Shown: positions 17,031 through 26,031 of the stretch, one piece after another
Layout of the letters: every line of letters begins with the position of its first letter
Numbering within the stretch: position 1 is the first letter of the stretch
Origin: Sphingobacteriales bacterium
GTDB taxonomy: Bacteria > Bacteroidota > Bacteroidia > Sphingobacteriales > Sphingobacteriaceae
Direction: 5' to 3'
DNA: 33,543 nucleotides
Assembly: GCA_004294495.1 (NCBI GenBank)
Contig: REAS01000072.1
Span: 1 to 33,543, forward strand
Made by a program: the position numbers and the translations under genes
Notes under the pieces: generated by a model
Told to the model about the DNA's origin: nothing
The model's database searches: none
The model's input: only the letters and a program-made list of their open reading frames with translations

Positions 17031-17034
17031 GGCT

Positions 17035-18264
17035 TTATAAATTTTGTTTAATAACAGGGTGTGTTTTTAAACTTTTTGCAGCTAAAAATATACCTATTAA
17101 TACCAATATAGAACTTAATAAAAAGGGTGCACCCGGAAAATACACAGGTGCTTTATTGTTGGTAAAATAGGCAAATAGGTTAGTCATTACTGGTGGTGCA
17201 AAAATGGTGGTTGCGCTCATTAAGCTAGCTAAAGCACCTTGTAATTCCCCTTGTTCATTAGCAGGGGCAAAGCCGCTAATAATACTTTGCAATGCAGGGC
17301 CGGCAATACCACCCAAAGCATAAGGTACTATAAAAGCAAACATTAATAAACCGTTAGTTGCAAAAGCAAAAAGTAATAAACCTAAGCTTGATAAAAATAA
17401 ACCTATATATAAAACCTTTTCGGGGCCAAATTTAGGGATAACCCAACGTATTAAACCGCCCTGTACAATGCCTACCATTAAGCCTACAAAACCTAAGGAA
17501 TAACCTACCCAGGCTTCGTTCCACCCAAATTTTTGCATCCCGTAGTACGACCAAGTGCTTTGTATAGCATTGTTTGCAATGTACATTAAAATTAAAGTAA
17601 ATATTAAACCGCTAATGGCGGGATATTTTTTAAGCTGCATAAGCGAGCCTAAAGGGTTGGCTCGTTTTATATCAAACTTTCGTCTGTTTTCTTTGGATAA
17701 AGATTCGGGCAGTACAAAATATCCGTAAGCAAAATTTAAAAAACTAAAACCAGCAGCTGCAAAAAATGGTATTCGCGAACCAAATTGTCCTAATAAACCA
17801 CCTATTACGGGTCCTAAAATAAAGCCTAAACCAAAAGCAGCACCAATAATTCCAAAGTTTTGCGCTCTTTTTTCGGGTGTACTAATATCGGCAATATAAG
17901 CTGTTGCTGTTGTAAAGCTTGCACCTGTAATGCCAGCAATTATACGCCCAATAAATAGCCACCAAATAGATGGTGCAAAGGCTAAAAACAAATAATCGAT
18001 ACCAAAACCTAATAACGAAAACAATAAAACTGGCCTACGACCATATTGGTCGCTTAGGTTGCCTAACACAGGTGCAAAAATAAATTGGGTTAAAGCGTAA
18101 GCTAAAGTAAGCCATCCACCATACTCAGCAGCTGTACTTAAATCTCCTTTAATTAATTCTTTAATTAAGGTGGGTAAAACTGGTATAATTATTCCTAAGC
18201 CTGTTACATCTATTAAAAGGGTTATAAATATAAACCCCAATGCTGCTTTTTTAGTTTCCCCCAT
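17035..18264 (-). CDS. TCR/Tet family MFS transporter
   Basis: I take the ATG at 18264 ([10 protein letters not shown]), four codons inside the tracked ORF that starts with TTG. This gives 409 residues and 12 TM helices. The family signatures are [15 protein letters not shown] in TM1 and [14 protein letters not shown] in the loop after TM2 (MFS motif A). The fold matches TetA-like proton-coupled drug exporters, but chromosomal Bacteroidota homologues are common and this sequence alone does not support tetracycline resistance. It is followed by a GtrA gene 4 nt downstream. Upstream lies a 276-bp inverted-repeat-bounded element. Confidence 0.88.
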   Translation of the reverse strand: MGETKKAALGFIFITLLIDVTGLGIIIPVLPTLIKELIKGDLSTAAEYGGWLTLAYALTQFIFAPVLGNLSDQYGRRPVLLFSLLGFGIDYLFLAFAPSIWWLFIGRIIAGITGASFTTATAYIADISTPEKRAQNFGIIGAAFGLGFILGPVIGGLLGQFGSRIPFFAAAGFSFLNFAYGYFVLPESLSKENRRKFDIKRANPLGSLMQLKKYPAISGLIFTLILMYIANNAIQSTWSYYGMQKFGWNEAWVGYSLGFVGLMVGIVQGGLIRWVIPKFGPEKVLYIGLFLSSLGLLLFAFATNGLLMFAFIVPYALGGIAGPALQSIISGFAPANEQGELQGALASLMSATTIFAPPVMTNLFAYFTNNKAPVYFPGAPFLLSSILVLIGIFLAAKSLKTHPVIKQNL

Positions 18265-18316
18265 AATATTTTGCAAAAGTGCAAATTTTAAGGAGTTTTA
18301 TAAAGGTTTAGGCGTT

Positions 18317-18592
18317 AAAAAATTTGGCTCTTCGCCAAAAACAGTGGATGGACTTTTAATAATAGGATTTATTTACATTAAACAGGTGTGCGATTGGGGA
18401 CGGCCTAGCTATTATTTGGATAGGGAAGTCAATAAATTTTTTTGTAGAAACATTCATAAATCGCTAGCCAAGCAATTCGCAGCGTGTTGCAATAACATTG
18501 TTAAACCACTAAATTGGTTAACACGCCTAAAAATGCCAAATATTTCAATAAAATTATTTAACCATACATTATGGCGAAGAGCCAAAAATTTT
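18317..18592. repeat. Inverted-repeat-bounded non-coding element between the MFS gene and queG
   Basis: A 20-bp end containing TTTGGCTCTTCGCC (18317-18336) is matched in inverted orientation by GGCGAAGAGCCAAA (18573-18592), with 18 of 20 identical. Inside are further nested palindromes: GCGTGTT (from about 18483) with AACACGC near 18520, enclosing GTTAAACCA/TGGTTAAC, and CTAGC words around 18405 and 18465. The right end runs into the queG stop codon. The plus-strand ORF through it has no recognisable protein content. It fills nearly all of the 18265-18591 gap. Confidence 0.6.
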
Positions 18593-19515
18593 CAGTCTAA
18601 AAAATCAATATTTCTTTTTAAACCAGTAAATTTTGTTCGCTTTAAGGCTGATGATTTAAAGAGTTTGCCAAACACATCGTCGGTAATTTCTTGCCAATCT
18701 TGCTTCGTCATACCTAGTAAATCGGGGTGAGGAATAAATTCTTCGTGTTTGTTGGGTACTGCAAAACGGTTCCAAGGGCAAACATTTTGGCAAACATCAC
18801 AACCAAACATCCAATTATCCATTTTACCTTTAAAACTGTTTGGTAAATTATCTTTTAATTCAATGGTAAGGTACGATATACATTTGCTACCATCAACCAC
18901 ATAAGGCGCAATAATTGCTTCGGTAGGGCAAGCATCCATACATTTTGTACAAGTGCCACAATGGTCGGTGTAAAACGGTAAATCGTAATTAAGTTCTAAA
19001 TCAATAATCAATTCTCCTAAAAAAAAGAACGAACCCGCTTTTTTACTAATCAAGTTAGAGTGTTTGCCAAGCCAGCCAATGCCTGCTTTTTGTGCCCAAA
19101 CTTTATCTAACACAGGTGCCGAATCTACAAATGCTCGTCCATCAACCTCACCAATGGTTTCGTTTATAAACTCCATAAGTAAAGCCAGTTTTTCTTTTAT
19201 CACAAAATGATAATCGGTACCGTAAGCATATTTAGAAATTTTCGGAGCAGTATCATCCAAAGGTTTTTCATCAGTAAAATAATTTAAACCTACCGATATA
19301 ATTGATTTTGCACCATCAACCAGTAGCCTAGGGTCTAAGCGTTTATCAAAATAGTTTTCCATATACGCCATTTTGCCGTTATAGTTATTACGCAACCATT
19401 CGTCTAAACGTGGTGCTTCTTCCTCCAAAAAATCGGCTTTAGCTATTCCACAAAACAAAAAACCTAAACGTTGGGCTTCGGCTTTTATAAGTTGCGTGTT
19501 GTTATGGTTATTCAT
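18592..19515 (-). CDS. queG: Epoxyqueuosine reductase
   Basis: QueG is a cobalamin- and 4Fe-4S-dependent enzyme that reduces epoxyqueuosine to queuosine in tRNA. The 307-residue length is at the short end of the normal range. Features in order: the cobalamin-binding N-terminal region, the catalytic-Asp motif [10 protein letters not shown] at about 129-138, IGWLGKH at about 146-152, and two ferredoxin-like clusters (Cys186/189/192/196 in [12 protein letters not shown]; Cys239/242/246 in CDVCQNVCP, with Cys212). It starts with ATG. nhaA lies 50 bp upstream on the same strand. The TGA stop lies at the end of the inverted-repeat element. Confidence 0.96.
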   Translation of the reverse strand: MNNHNNTQLIKAEAQRLGFLFCGIAKADFLEEEAPRLDEWLRNNYNGKMAYMENYFDKRLDPRLLVDGAKSIISVGLNYFTDEKPLDDTAPKISKYAYGTDYHFVIKEKLALLMEFINETIGEVDGRAFVDSAPVLDKVWAQKAGIGWLGKHSNLISKKAGSFFFLGELIIDLELNYDLPFYTDHCGTCTKCMDACPTEAIIAPYVVDGSKCISYLTIELKDNLPNSFKGKMDNWMFGCDVCQNVCPWNRFAVPNKHEEFIPHPDLLGMTKQDWQEITDDVFGKLFKSSALKRTKFTGLKRNIDFLD

Positions 19516-19565
19516 TTTTTATGATTGGATTCTAAGATTAAACTACCTAATTAAATTCAAATACA

Positions 19566-20738
19566 TTAACTTACACCCTTGCCAAAACGGTTTAAAACCC
19601 AATAACCCACCAAACCTGCAAACACACTTGCTGCTAAAATGCTAAATTTCGCTATCATTTGAGATTGTAAGTTTGGCAACGAAAGTAAGGCAATAAAAAT
19701 TGACATGGTAAAACCAATACCTCCCAAAATACCTACCCCTATAATTTGTTGCCATTTGCAGTTTTGCGGCAGTTGTGCTATTTTAAATTTAACGGCAAGC
19801 CACGTAAATAAAGTAATACCTAAAGGTTTGCCAATTAACAATCCGCAAATTATACCTAAGCTTAATGGCTGGGCCAATGCTTTAAACATGGTGGGATAAA
19901 ATGCAATGTTGGTATTTGCTAATGCAAAAATTGGCATAATTATTAAGTTTACGGGCAAACCTAAAGCGTGTTCTAGTTTTTCTAATGGCGATTTTTGTGC
20001 AGTATTATTAGTAGGTATGGTAACCGCTGTTAAAACCCCGGCAATGGTTGCGTGTATGCCCGAGTGGTGTATAAAGTACCACATTACTATACCCGGTAAA
20101 ATGTAAAATGCCAAGTGTTTTATATTTAAGCGATTAAATATCAATAAAACTATAAAAACACCCAGGGCATATAAAAGGTAATTGTATTGTATTTGTTGCG
20201 AATAAAAAAAGGCGATTACAAGTATTGCTCCTAAATCATCAACTATAGCTAAAGCGGTTAAAAATATTTTCAAAGATAGTGGTACCCTTTTGCCTAAAAC
20301 ACCTAAAATAGCAATTGCAAAAGCTATATCGGTAGCCATTGGTATGCCCCAACCAGCTGCAGTGGGGGTGCCGCTGTTAAAACAGAAATAAATAAGTGCG
20401 GGTACTAGCATACCGCCCAAAGCGGCCATAACAGGTAAAATAGCTTGTTTGAAAGTAGCTAGTTCCCCTTCAATAACTTCCCGTTTAATTTCTAAGCCAA
20501 TAAGCAAAAAAAATACAGCCATTAAACCATCGTTAATCCAAGTAAACAAAGAGTATTTTAAATGGAGGTTAAAAATGTTAGTACCGAAATTGATGGCTAA
20601 AAGTTGGTTAAAATCATCGGCTAAAAAACTATTTGCAATTATTAGGCTAATTATAACACAAAAAATAAGCACAAAGCCTCCAAGCGATTCGGATTTAATA
20701 AAATTTGTGAAAGATTGTTTATTTATTTTTTGAGCCAT
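19566..20738 (-). CDS. nhaA: Na+/H+ antiporter NhaA
   Basis: NhaA exchanges protons for Na+ or Li+ across the inner membrane. The 390-residue length and about 12 hydrophobic segments are normal. The ion-binding aspartate pair is intact (Asp167-Asp168 in ALAIVDDLGAI), as are GLEIKREV after TM2 and ATDIAFA with Asp137. It starts with ATG. queG follows after 50 bp, so the two may be co-transcribed. Upstream is a 575-bp repeat-rich gap. Confidence 0.96.
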   Translation of the reverse strand: MAQKINKQSFTNFIKSESLGGFVLIFCVIISLIIANSFLADDFNQLLAINFGTNIFNLHLKYSLFTWINDGLMAVFFLLIGLEIKREVIEGELATFKQAILPVMAALGGMLVPALIYFCFNSGTPTAAGWGIPMATDIAFAIAILGVLGKRVPLSLKIFLTALAIVDDLGAILVIAFFYSQQIQYNYLLYALGVFIVLLIFNRLNIKHLAFYILPGIVMWYFIHHSGIHATIAGVLTAVTIPTNNTAQKSPLEKLEHALGLPVNLIIMPIFALANTNIAFYPTMFKALAQPLSLGIICGLLIGKPLGITLFTWLAVKFKIAQLPQNCKWQQIIGVGILGGIGFTMSIFIALLSLPNLQSQMIAKFSILAASVFAGLVGYWVLNRFGKGVS

Positions 20739-20867
20739 TTTTTTGCAGAAAATGTATTTGGGGTTAAGGTATAAAATTATATTTATTTGGCTAAAAAATT
20801 TGGGTTGATGTAAAAATATGTAAGTTATAATGGAGATAATCTAAATCAACGGAATTTACCTGATAAC

Positions 20868-21130
20868 ATGAGTTCGATTAATAAATCATTGTTTATTATA
20901 GTTTTGATTATGATTTGGGCGTTTCCTGCCTGCCGGTAGGCAAGGTAACACGCCGGGAGTTTATCCTGACAAAGGAAGGGCTATATCTTTTTTTATATGT
21001 ATCCCCCCCCGACCCCCGAAGGGGGAGATTCGGCGTAAAAAAAGGATGTCGCTACCCTCGTTAACGCTTTAAAATCGTAAATAACATTGATTTACAGCAA
21101 ATTATACTATAGTTTACTAATCGAACTCAT
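20868..21130. mobile_element. Composite MITE-like element with terminal inverted repeats (copy C inside)
   Basis: A 13-bp perfect inverted repeat, ATGAGTTCGATTA (20868-20880) and TAATCGAACTCAT (21118-21130), bounds 263 bp. Inside is nested-palindrome copy C. The same outer ends flank copy D at 31307-31520. The sequence between the core and the right end is also similar in the two elements (TTGAT..ACAG..A.TTATA). There is no ORF, so any mobility would depend on a transposase elsewhere. I cannot identify a convincing target duplication. Confidence 0.6.
20917..21067 (+). repeat. Nested-palindrome element, copy C
   Basis: The arms match the family (GGGCGTTT, TAACACGC, GCTATATCTTTTTTT; far end GGATGTCGCTA...CTCGTTAACGC). 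Two extra blocks are present. A 21-bp palindromic insert, CCTGCCTGCCGGTAGGCAAGG, interrupts the left arm, and about 20 bp follow the CACGC. The central hairpin is CCCCCGAAGGGGG, and the segment GAGATTCGGCGTAAAAAAAGGAT is nearly identical to copy D. Confidence 0.88.
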
Positions 21131-21153
21131 ATTAATAAATTAAAAAAAATTAA

Positions 21154-21321
21154 ATCTATCATGAGCAATCAAAAATAAAACCTCAAACATCACAAATCTA
21201 TTTCAGGTAATCAAAAATCACACATCAAAAATCAAAAATCTATTTCAAGCAATCAAAAATCTGAAATCAAAAATCACAAATCTACTTCAGGTAATCAAAA
21301 ATCAAACCTCAAAATCACAAA
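21154..21321. repeat. Tandem array of 42-bp units at the 3' end of the metallopeptidase gene
   Basis: Units start at 21154, 21196, 21238 and 21280, exactly 42 bp apart. Each begins ATCTA(T/C)(T/C) and contains CAATCAAAAATC or TAATCAAAAATC followed by words such as ATCACAA. The vocabulary matches the 52-bp array upstream of ald. The last unit extends into the metallopeptidase gene and supplies its TGA stop and final codons. The array starts 23 bp after the composite element at 20868-21130. Confidence 0.9.
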
Positions 21322-22151
21322 TCCCCAAAAGTATCTCCTTGTTTAATGTCGCCGGTTTCGTAACCTTTTTTAAACCAAAACATACGCTGTGCCGATGTGC
21401 CATGAGTAAATGCATCGGGTACAATATAACCCTGACTTTCCTGTTGTAATTTATCGTCGCCAATAGCGTTTGCGGCCGTTAAAGCTTCCTCAATATCGCC
21501 TTCTTCTAAAATATTTTTCCTATTTTTTTGGTAATGAGCCCAAACACCTGCGTAAAAATCGGCTTGTAGTTCTAATTTAACCGATAGTTTATTGTATTCT
21601 TCTTTACTTAAAGTATTACGGGCATCATCCAATTTTTGGGTAGTCCCCATTAAATTTTGAATATGATGACCTACTTCGTGTGCAATAACATAAGCCATTG
21701 CAAAATCGCCTGAAGCATTAAATCTGTTTTTTAAATCATCATAAAAACTTAAATCAATATATACTTTTTGGTCGCCGGGGCAATAAAACGGCCCCGATGC
21801 CGAAGTAGCACCACCACAAGCCGATTGTATTTGACCATTAAAAACTACCAATTTTGGTTGCACATATTGCATATTGTTTTCCGTAAAAATTTTAGTCCAA
21901 ATATCCTCCGTATCCGCTAAAACCACTTTTGTAAATTTTGATGCTTCGTTTTGAGGGTCAACTCCTTGCTGCACCTGCTCAGTTTGCATACCGTTTTGCG
22001 ATACTTGATTGATAAGTTCGATAGGATTTTTACCCATAATTAAACCTATAATCACAACTACAATTGTACCAATACCTCCTAATGCAAATTTCCCACCGTT
22101 ACCACCACCAAACTCTACATTGCTACTTTCTCTTCTACCTAACCATTTCAT
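21315..22151 (-). CDS. Neutral zinc metallopeptidase (YpfJ/PF04228 family)
   Basis: This 278-residue membrane-anchored metalloprotease has a short cytoplasmic head (MKWLGRRESSNVEF), one TM helix at about 25-40 (GIGTIVVVIIGLIMG) and a C-terminal peptidase domain. The domain has HEVGH at 158-162, a downstream Glu in ELQADFYAGVWAH (about 193), and paired cysteines in ACGGATSASGPFYCPGD (about 111-126). Substrate is unknown. It starts with ATG and follows glnN on the same strand after a terminator. The last residues (DL) and the TGA stop are encoded by tandem-repeat sequence. Confidence 0.9.
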   Translation of the reverse strand: MKWLGRRESSNVEFGGGNGGKFALGGIGTIVVVIIGLIMGKNPIELINQVSQNGMQTEQVQQGVDPQNEASKFTKVVLADTEDIWTKIFTENNMQYVQPKLVVFNGQIQSACGGATSASGPFYCPGDQKVYIDLSFYDDLKNRFNASGDFAMAYVIAHEVGHHIQNLMGTTQKLDDARNTLSKEEYNKLSVKLELQADFYAGVWAHYQKNRKNILEEGDIEEALTAANAIGDDKLQQESQGYIVPDAFTHGTSAQRMFWFKKGYETGDIKQGDTFGDL

Positions 22152-22195
22152 ACTGCTATTTATTTTATGTTAAAACAAATTTTAAACCAAAAAAA

Positions 22196-22223
22196 AACCA
22201 CCATCATAAAAATGATGGTGGTT
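22196..22223 (-). terminator. Rho-independent terminator of glnN
   Basis: AACCACCATCAT and ATGATGGTGGTT form a perfect 12-bp stem with a 4-nt loop. On the minus strand it is followed by a long T run, 22 bp after the glnN stop. It should separate glnN from the metallopeptidase gene. Confidence 0.92.
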
Positions 22224-22245
22224 AAATTTATAATAATTAAAATAA

Positions 22246-24420
22246 TTATTTAATAAATAACAATTCTCTAAATTTAGGTAAAGGCCAAGCGTTATCATCA
22301 ACCAATAGTTCTAATTTATCTACATGGTAACGTATAGGCTCAAAGTACGATTTTACTTTCTCATCGTAAGCAATTGCTTTATCTCTAGCATGTTCTAAAG
22401 CATTAGCAATTTTACGTTCTTCAACCATAGCGTAAACGTTATCTTTAATAAATTTAACGTGTTGCGATATTTGTTTGATAATAATCATTTGCGCTTCGTA
22501 AGCATCGGCATCTAAACCAATATCTTTTAAGCCTTTAACGTTGGTAACCAATTTAGTTTGGTACTCAACAGCTACAGGTATAATTACGTTGGTTACCAAT
22601 TCGCCCATTACCCTTGCTTCAATTTGGATTTTTTTGTAATAATCTTCAATTAAAATTTCGTGGCGAGCATGTGCTTCACGTACACTAAATACGCCAGTTT
22701 CTTGGAATAATTTAGCGGTTTTTTCAGTTAACAATGCATCTAAAGCTTTAGGTGTAGTTTTAATGTTAGCTAAACCTCTAGCTTCGGCTTCGGCAGCCCA
22801 CTCGTCGCTATAACCATTACCTTCGAAACGTATAGATTTTGATTCTTTAATGTATTTTTTAACAATAGTTAAAATGGCAACATCTTTTTTATCACCTTTT
22901 TTAATTAGTTTATCAACTTCGGCTTTAAATTTAATTAACTGGTCGGCAACTATCATGTTTAAAACCGTCATCGGGTTTGATGAGTTTGCTGATGAACCAA
23001 CAGCTCTTAATTCAAATTTGTTACCTGTAAAAGCAAATGGCGAAGTACGGTTTCTATCGGTATTATCCAATAAAATTGAAGGAATTTTAGGAATGCTATG
23101 CCACATTGTGCTATCCTCTTTCACTTTTTTGCTTATTCTAGAAGTTTCAATTTCGTCTAAAACATCGTTTAGTTGGCTTCCTAAGAAAATAGATATAATT
23201 GCTGGTGGGGCTTCGTTTGCACCTAAACGGTGATCGTTGTTAATAGATGCGATTGATGCTCTTAACAAATCGGCGTGTTCGTGAACTGCTTTTACTGTAT
23301 TTACAAAAAACGTTAAAAACATTAAGTTGTTTTTAGGCGTTTTACCTGGCGATAATAAGTTTTTACCAGTGTTAGTAATTAACGACCAGTTGTTATGTTT
23401 ACCCGAACCATTAATGCCTGCATAAGGTTTTTCGTGTAATAAAACTTTAAAGTTATGGCGGCGAGCAACTTTATCCATCAAATCCATCAATAATTGATTA
23501 TGATCGATAGCTAAGTTGATTTCTTCGTAAATAGGTGCACACTCAAACTGTGAAGGGGCAACCTCGTTATGGCGAGTTTTTAATGGAATGCCTAATAATA
23601 AAGCTTCGGTTTCAAAATCTTGCATGTAAGCATACACACGCTCAGGTATCGAACCAAAATAATGATCCTCTAACTGTTGGTTTTTTGCAGATGAATGACC
23701 AAATAAAGCTCTACCAGTTAATAACATATCTGGGCGGGCATTAAATAAGGCTAAATCAACTAAAAAGTATTCTTGCTCTATACCTAACGATGCATTAATT
23801 TTAGTAATACCTTTATCAAAATAACCACAAACATCAACCGCTGCTTTATCTAAAATGCTTAATGCTTTCAATAAAGGAGCTTTATAATCTAAAGCTTCGC
23901 CAGTGTATGAAACAAATACAGTTGGGATACAAAGTGTTTTATCGTATATAAATGCTGGAGAAGATGGGTCCCAAGCGGTATAACCTCTAGCCTCGAAAGT
24001 GCTACGGATACCACCATTAGGGAAACTTGAAGCATCGGGCTCTTGTTGTACTAAAGCATCGCCTGAGAATTTTTCTACAGCAACACCATTACTATCAGGC
24101 TCAAAAAACGAATCGTGTTTTTCGGCAGTATTACCAGTTAAAGGTTGAAACCAATGCGTATAATGTGTAACACCTTTGCCCATAGCCCACGATTTCATGG
24201 CGGTAGCAATATGTTCGGCAATATCTCTTTCTATAGGCGTACCGTTTTCTGCCGCATCGGCAATTGCTTGGTACGATTCTTTAGACATAAACGCCTTCAT
24301 TTTTACTTTATCAAATACATTTGCGCCGTAAAAATCCGAAATTTTTGATGATGGAGGTGTTACCTCAGGAATTGTTCTTCCCAATACTGCTTGTAAAGCT
24401 TGAAATCTGATTGTTGACAT
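22246..24420 (-). CDS. glnN: Type III glutamine synthetase
   Basis: GSIII makes glutamine from glutamate and ammonia with ATP, and is the main assimilatory form in many Bacteroidota. The 724-residue length is typical, being far longer than GSI. Family segments include WFQPLTG (about 84-90), the catalytic-domain motif GIEQEYFLVD (about 214-223), a segment with GINGSGKHNNWSL, and FAFTGNKFELRAVGSS with the conserved Arg and Glu. It starts with ATG and ends at a strong terminator. It is divergent from the OmpL-like porin across 401 bp of very AT-rich DNA, a layout that suggests joint nitrogen control. Confidence 0.97.
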   Translation of the reverse strand: MSTIRFQALQAVLGRTIPEVTPPSSKISDFYGANVFDKVKMKAFMSKESYQAIADAAENGTPIERDIAEHIATAMKSWAMGKGVTHYTHWFQPLTGNTAEKHDSFFEPDSNGVAVEKFSGDALVQQEPDASSFPNGGIRSTFEARGYTAWDPSSPAFIYDKTLCIPTVFVSYTGEALDYKAPLLKALSILDKAAVDVCGYFDKGITKINASLGIEQEYFLVDLALFNARPDMLLTGRALFGHSSAKNQQLEDHYFGSIPERVYAYMQDFETEALLLGIPLKTRHNEVAPSQFECAPIYEEINLAIDHNQLLMDLMDKVARRHNFKVLLHEKPYAGINGSGKHNNWSLITNTGKNLLSPGKTPKNNLMFLTFFVNTVKAVHEHADLLRASIASINNDHRLGANEAPPAIISIFLGSQLNDVLDEIETSRISKKVKEDSTMWHSIPKIPSILLDNTDRNRTSPFAFTGNKFELRAVGSSANSSNPMTVLNMIVADQLIKFKAEVDKLIKKGDKKDVAILTIVKKYIKESKSIRFEGNGYSDEWAAEAEARGLANIKTTPKALDALLTEKTAKLFQETGVFSVREAHARHEILIEDYYKKIQIEARVMGELVTNVIIPVAVEYQTKLVTNVKGLKDIGLDADAYEAQMIIIKQISQHVKFIKDNVYAMVEERKIANALEHARDKAIAYDEKVKSYFEPIRYHVDKLELLVDDNAWPLPKFRELLFIK

Positions 24421-24645
24421 ATTGTTTAATTTGTTTAGTTATTTACGTTATGTTTTTAAATTTTTGCACTAAAATAGAATGTTTTTATCAAATATGTAGT
24501 TTTTTTATAAAAAAAATTAAAAAAAGTATAAATAAATCTAAAAAATATCTTTTTAAAAAGAATTTTAATTGAAAAATGTGTGTTTTGGGATATTATTGAA
24601 CCAAAACAAAATTAATTAATGCGCTTTTATATATTTTTAAATATT

Positions 24646-24682
24646 GCATAGTATAAACATATTATGCTATTATATGTAATAG
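24646..24682. promoter_or_regulatory. Possible operator palindromes between glnN and the porin
   Basis: Two adjacent dyads stand out in the 24421-24821 gap: GCATAGTA...TATTATGC (24646-24667) and CTATTA-tatg-TAATAG (24667-24682). They may bind a dimeric regulator of the divergent pair. In such AT-rich DNA short palindromes arise by chance, and I see no consensus promoter next to them. Confidence 0.25.
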
Positions 24683-24821
24683 AATTGATGTATTTTACAG
24701 TAAAAAGGATAAAAGATTTAATATTTCAAAAAAAATTTGGATGTTATTTAAAATATTAACAATTTAGCAAAAAATAAAATTGACTTTTAAAATAACTAAA
24801 TTCAAACTAAATTAAAAAAAA

Positions 24822-25889
24822 ATGAAAAAAATCGTACTTAGTTTAACTGCTTTATTTGCAGTTGCAATTGGAGCTAACGCTCAAGACACACCACTTTCTA
24901 TTTCTGGTTACGCAGATACGTATTACAAGTTTGATTTAGGTGAGAAATCAAATATTGCAACCAGTTTCGCATCAGATCAAAACTCATTATCTTTAGGTAT
25001 GATAGGCGTAGCTTTAAAGAAAACAACTGGCAAAGCATCTTTTGTGGGTGAGTTATCTTTCGGCCCTCGTGGACAAGGACAATCTATCGTTAACATAGAC
25101 AACAAATTTGATGAAAGCAGACACGGTTTTAACATTCAAAACTTGAATATGACTTATGCTTTTACTGATAAATTCTCAATGGGAGCTGGTTTTTTTGGTA
25201 CTTTTGTTGGTTATGAAGTTATAGCACCAGTTGGTAATTACAATTACTCTACTTCTTATTTATTCACTAATGGCCCATTCCAAAACGCTGGTGTTAAAGC
25301 TACTTATGCTTTTTCGCCTAAAGTTAGTTTAATGGTAGGTGGATTTAATGAAAGTTGGAATGTGTACAAAGCAAATTCAAATTTTGGTATATCAACTTTA
25401 GGAGCACAATTAGCTGTTACTCCAATAGAGGGTTTAAGTGCTTACGCAAATGTGCTTTCTGGATATGTATCTGGCACAATTTTAGATTTAACTGCTTCTT
25501 ACCAAGCTACAAAAACTTTCAAAATTGGTTTAAATGCTGCAGACTGGTCTGCTGGTATGGGTGCTAAAGAAACTGGGTACACTGGTGCTGCTTTATATTT
25601 ACAAAACGCATTTACCGAAAAATTTGGTCTTGGTGTTAGAGGTGAGTATTTTGAAACTAAGAAAAATGGTGGTGTAGCTTATGGCCCTGGTGCTGGTCAA
25701 AATGTTATTGCTGCAACTTTAACTGCTAACTTTAAAGCAGGTGGTTTAACTTTTATTCCAGAATTTAGGTTAGATAATTCTTCAAATGATGATTATCAAA
25801 ACGGTGTGTTAGCTCCATTTACAGATAGAAAAGGTGTAATTACAAGACAAGCTACTCAAGCTTCTTTAGCTGTTGTTTACGCATTTTAA
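24822..25889 (+). CDS. OmpL-like beta-barrel porin (BBP2 type)
   Basis: This 355-residue outer-membrane protein has a clear signal peptide (MKKIVLSLTALFAVAIGANAQ, about 21 residues). Alternating beta strands rich in Gly and aromatic residues follow, and it ends in a phenylalanine (LAVVYAF), as expected for a barrel. The start of the mature chain, LSISGYADTYYKFDL, fits the putative beta-barrel porin-2 family. Members are often found near ammonium transport and glutamine synthetase genes, and this one is divergent from glnN. Nitrogen-linked uptake is therefore plausible but inferred. A strong terminator follows. Its GCT-, GGT- and TTA-rich codons suggest high expression. Confidence 0.85.
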   Translation: MKKIVLSLTALFAVAIGANAQDTPLSISGYADTYYKFDLGEKSNIATSFASDQNSLSLGMIGVALKKTTGKASFVGELSFGPRGQGQSIVNIDNKFDESRHGFNIQNLNMTYAFTDKFSMGAGFFGTFVGYEVIAPVGNYNYSTSYLFTNGPFQNAGVKATYAFSPKVSLMVGGFNESWNVYKANSNFGISTLGAQLAVTPIEGLSAYANVLSGYVSGTILDLTASYQATKTFKIGLNAADWSAGMGAKETGYTGAALYLQNAFTEKFGLGVRGEYFETKKNGGVAYGPGAGQNVIAATLTANFKAGGLTFIPEFRLDNSSNDDYQNGVLAPFTDRKGVITRQATQASLAVVYAF

Positions 25890-25910
25890 TCACAACAATA
25901 TTAAAAAAAA

Positions 25911-25939
25911 AAAGGGCGCTTATGTAAGTGCCCTTTTTT
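25911..25939 (+). terminator. Rho-independent terminator of the porin gene
   Basis: AAAGGGCGCTT and AAGTGCCCTTT pair (one G-T) around an ATGT loop, preceded by a run of A and followed by six T. It lies 21 bp after the porin stop. Confidence 0.9.
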
Positions 25940-26031
25940 GTTCAGTCTTTTTTATGTTGAATTTTTTTTAGTATAAGCTTTTCAACCCAAACTTATCCAT
26001 AATACTCTTTAAACGTAACCTTATAACGCTT

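Noticed and set aside
17035-18264. Tetracycline resistance gene
   Set aside because: The TCR/Tet motifs show only family membership; homologues are common chromosomal transporters and no mobile resistance context is present.
18170-18730. 186-residue plus-strand ORF across the MFS-queG gap
   Set aside because: It overlaps both flanking genes in antisense and its unique part runs through an inverted-repeat element; no domain is visible.
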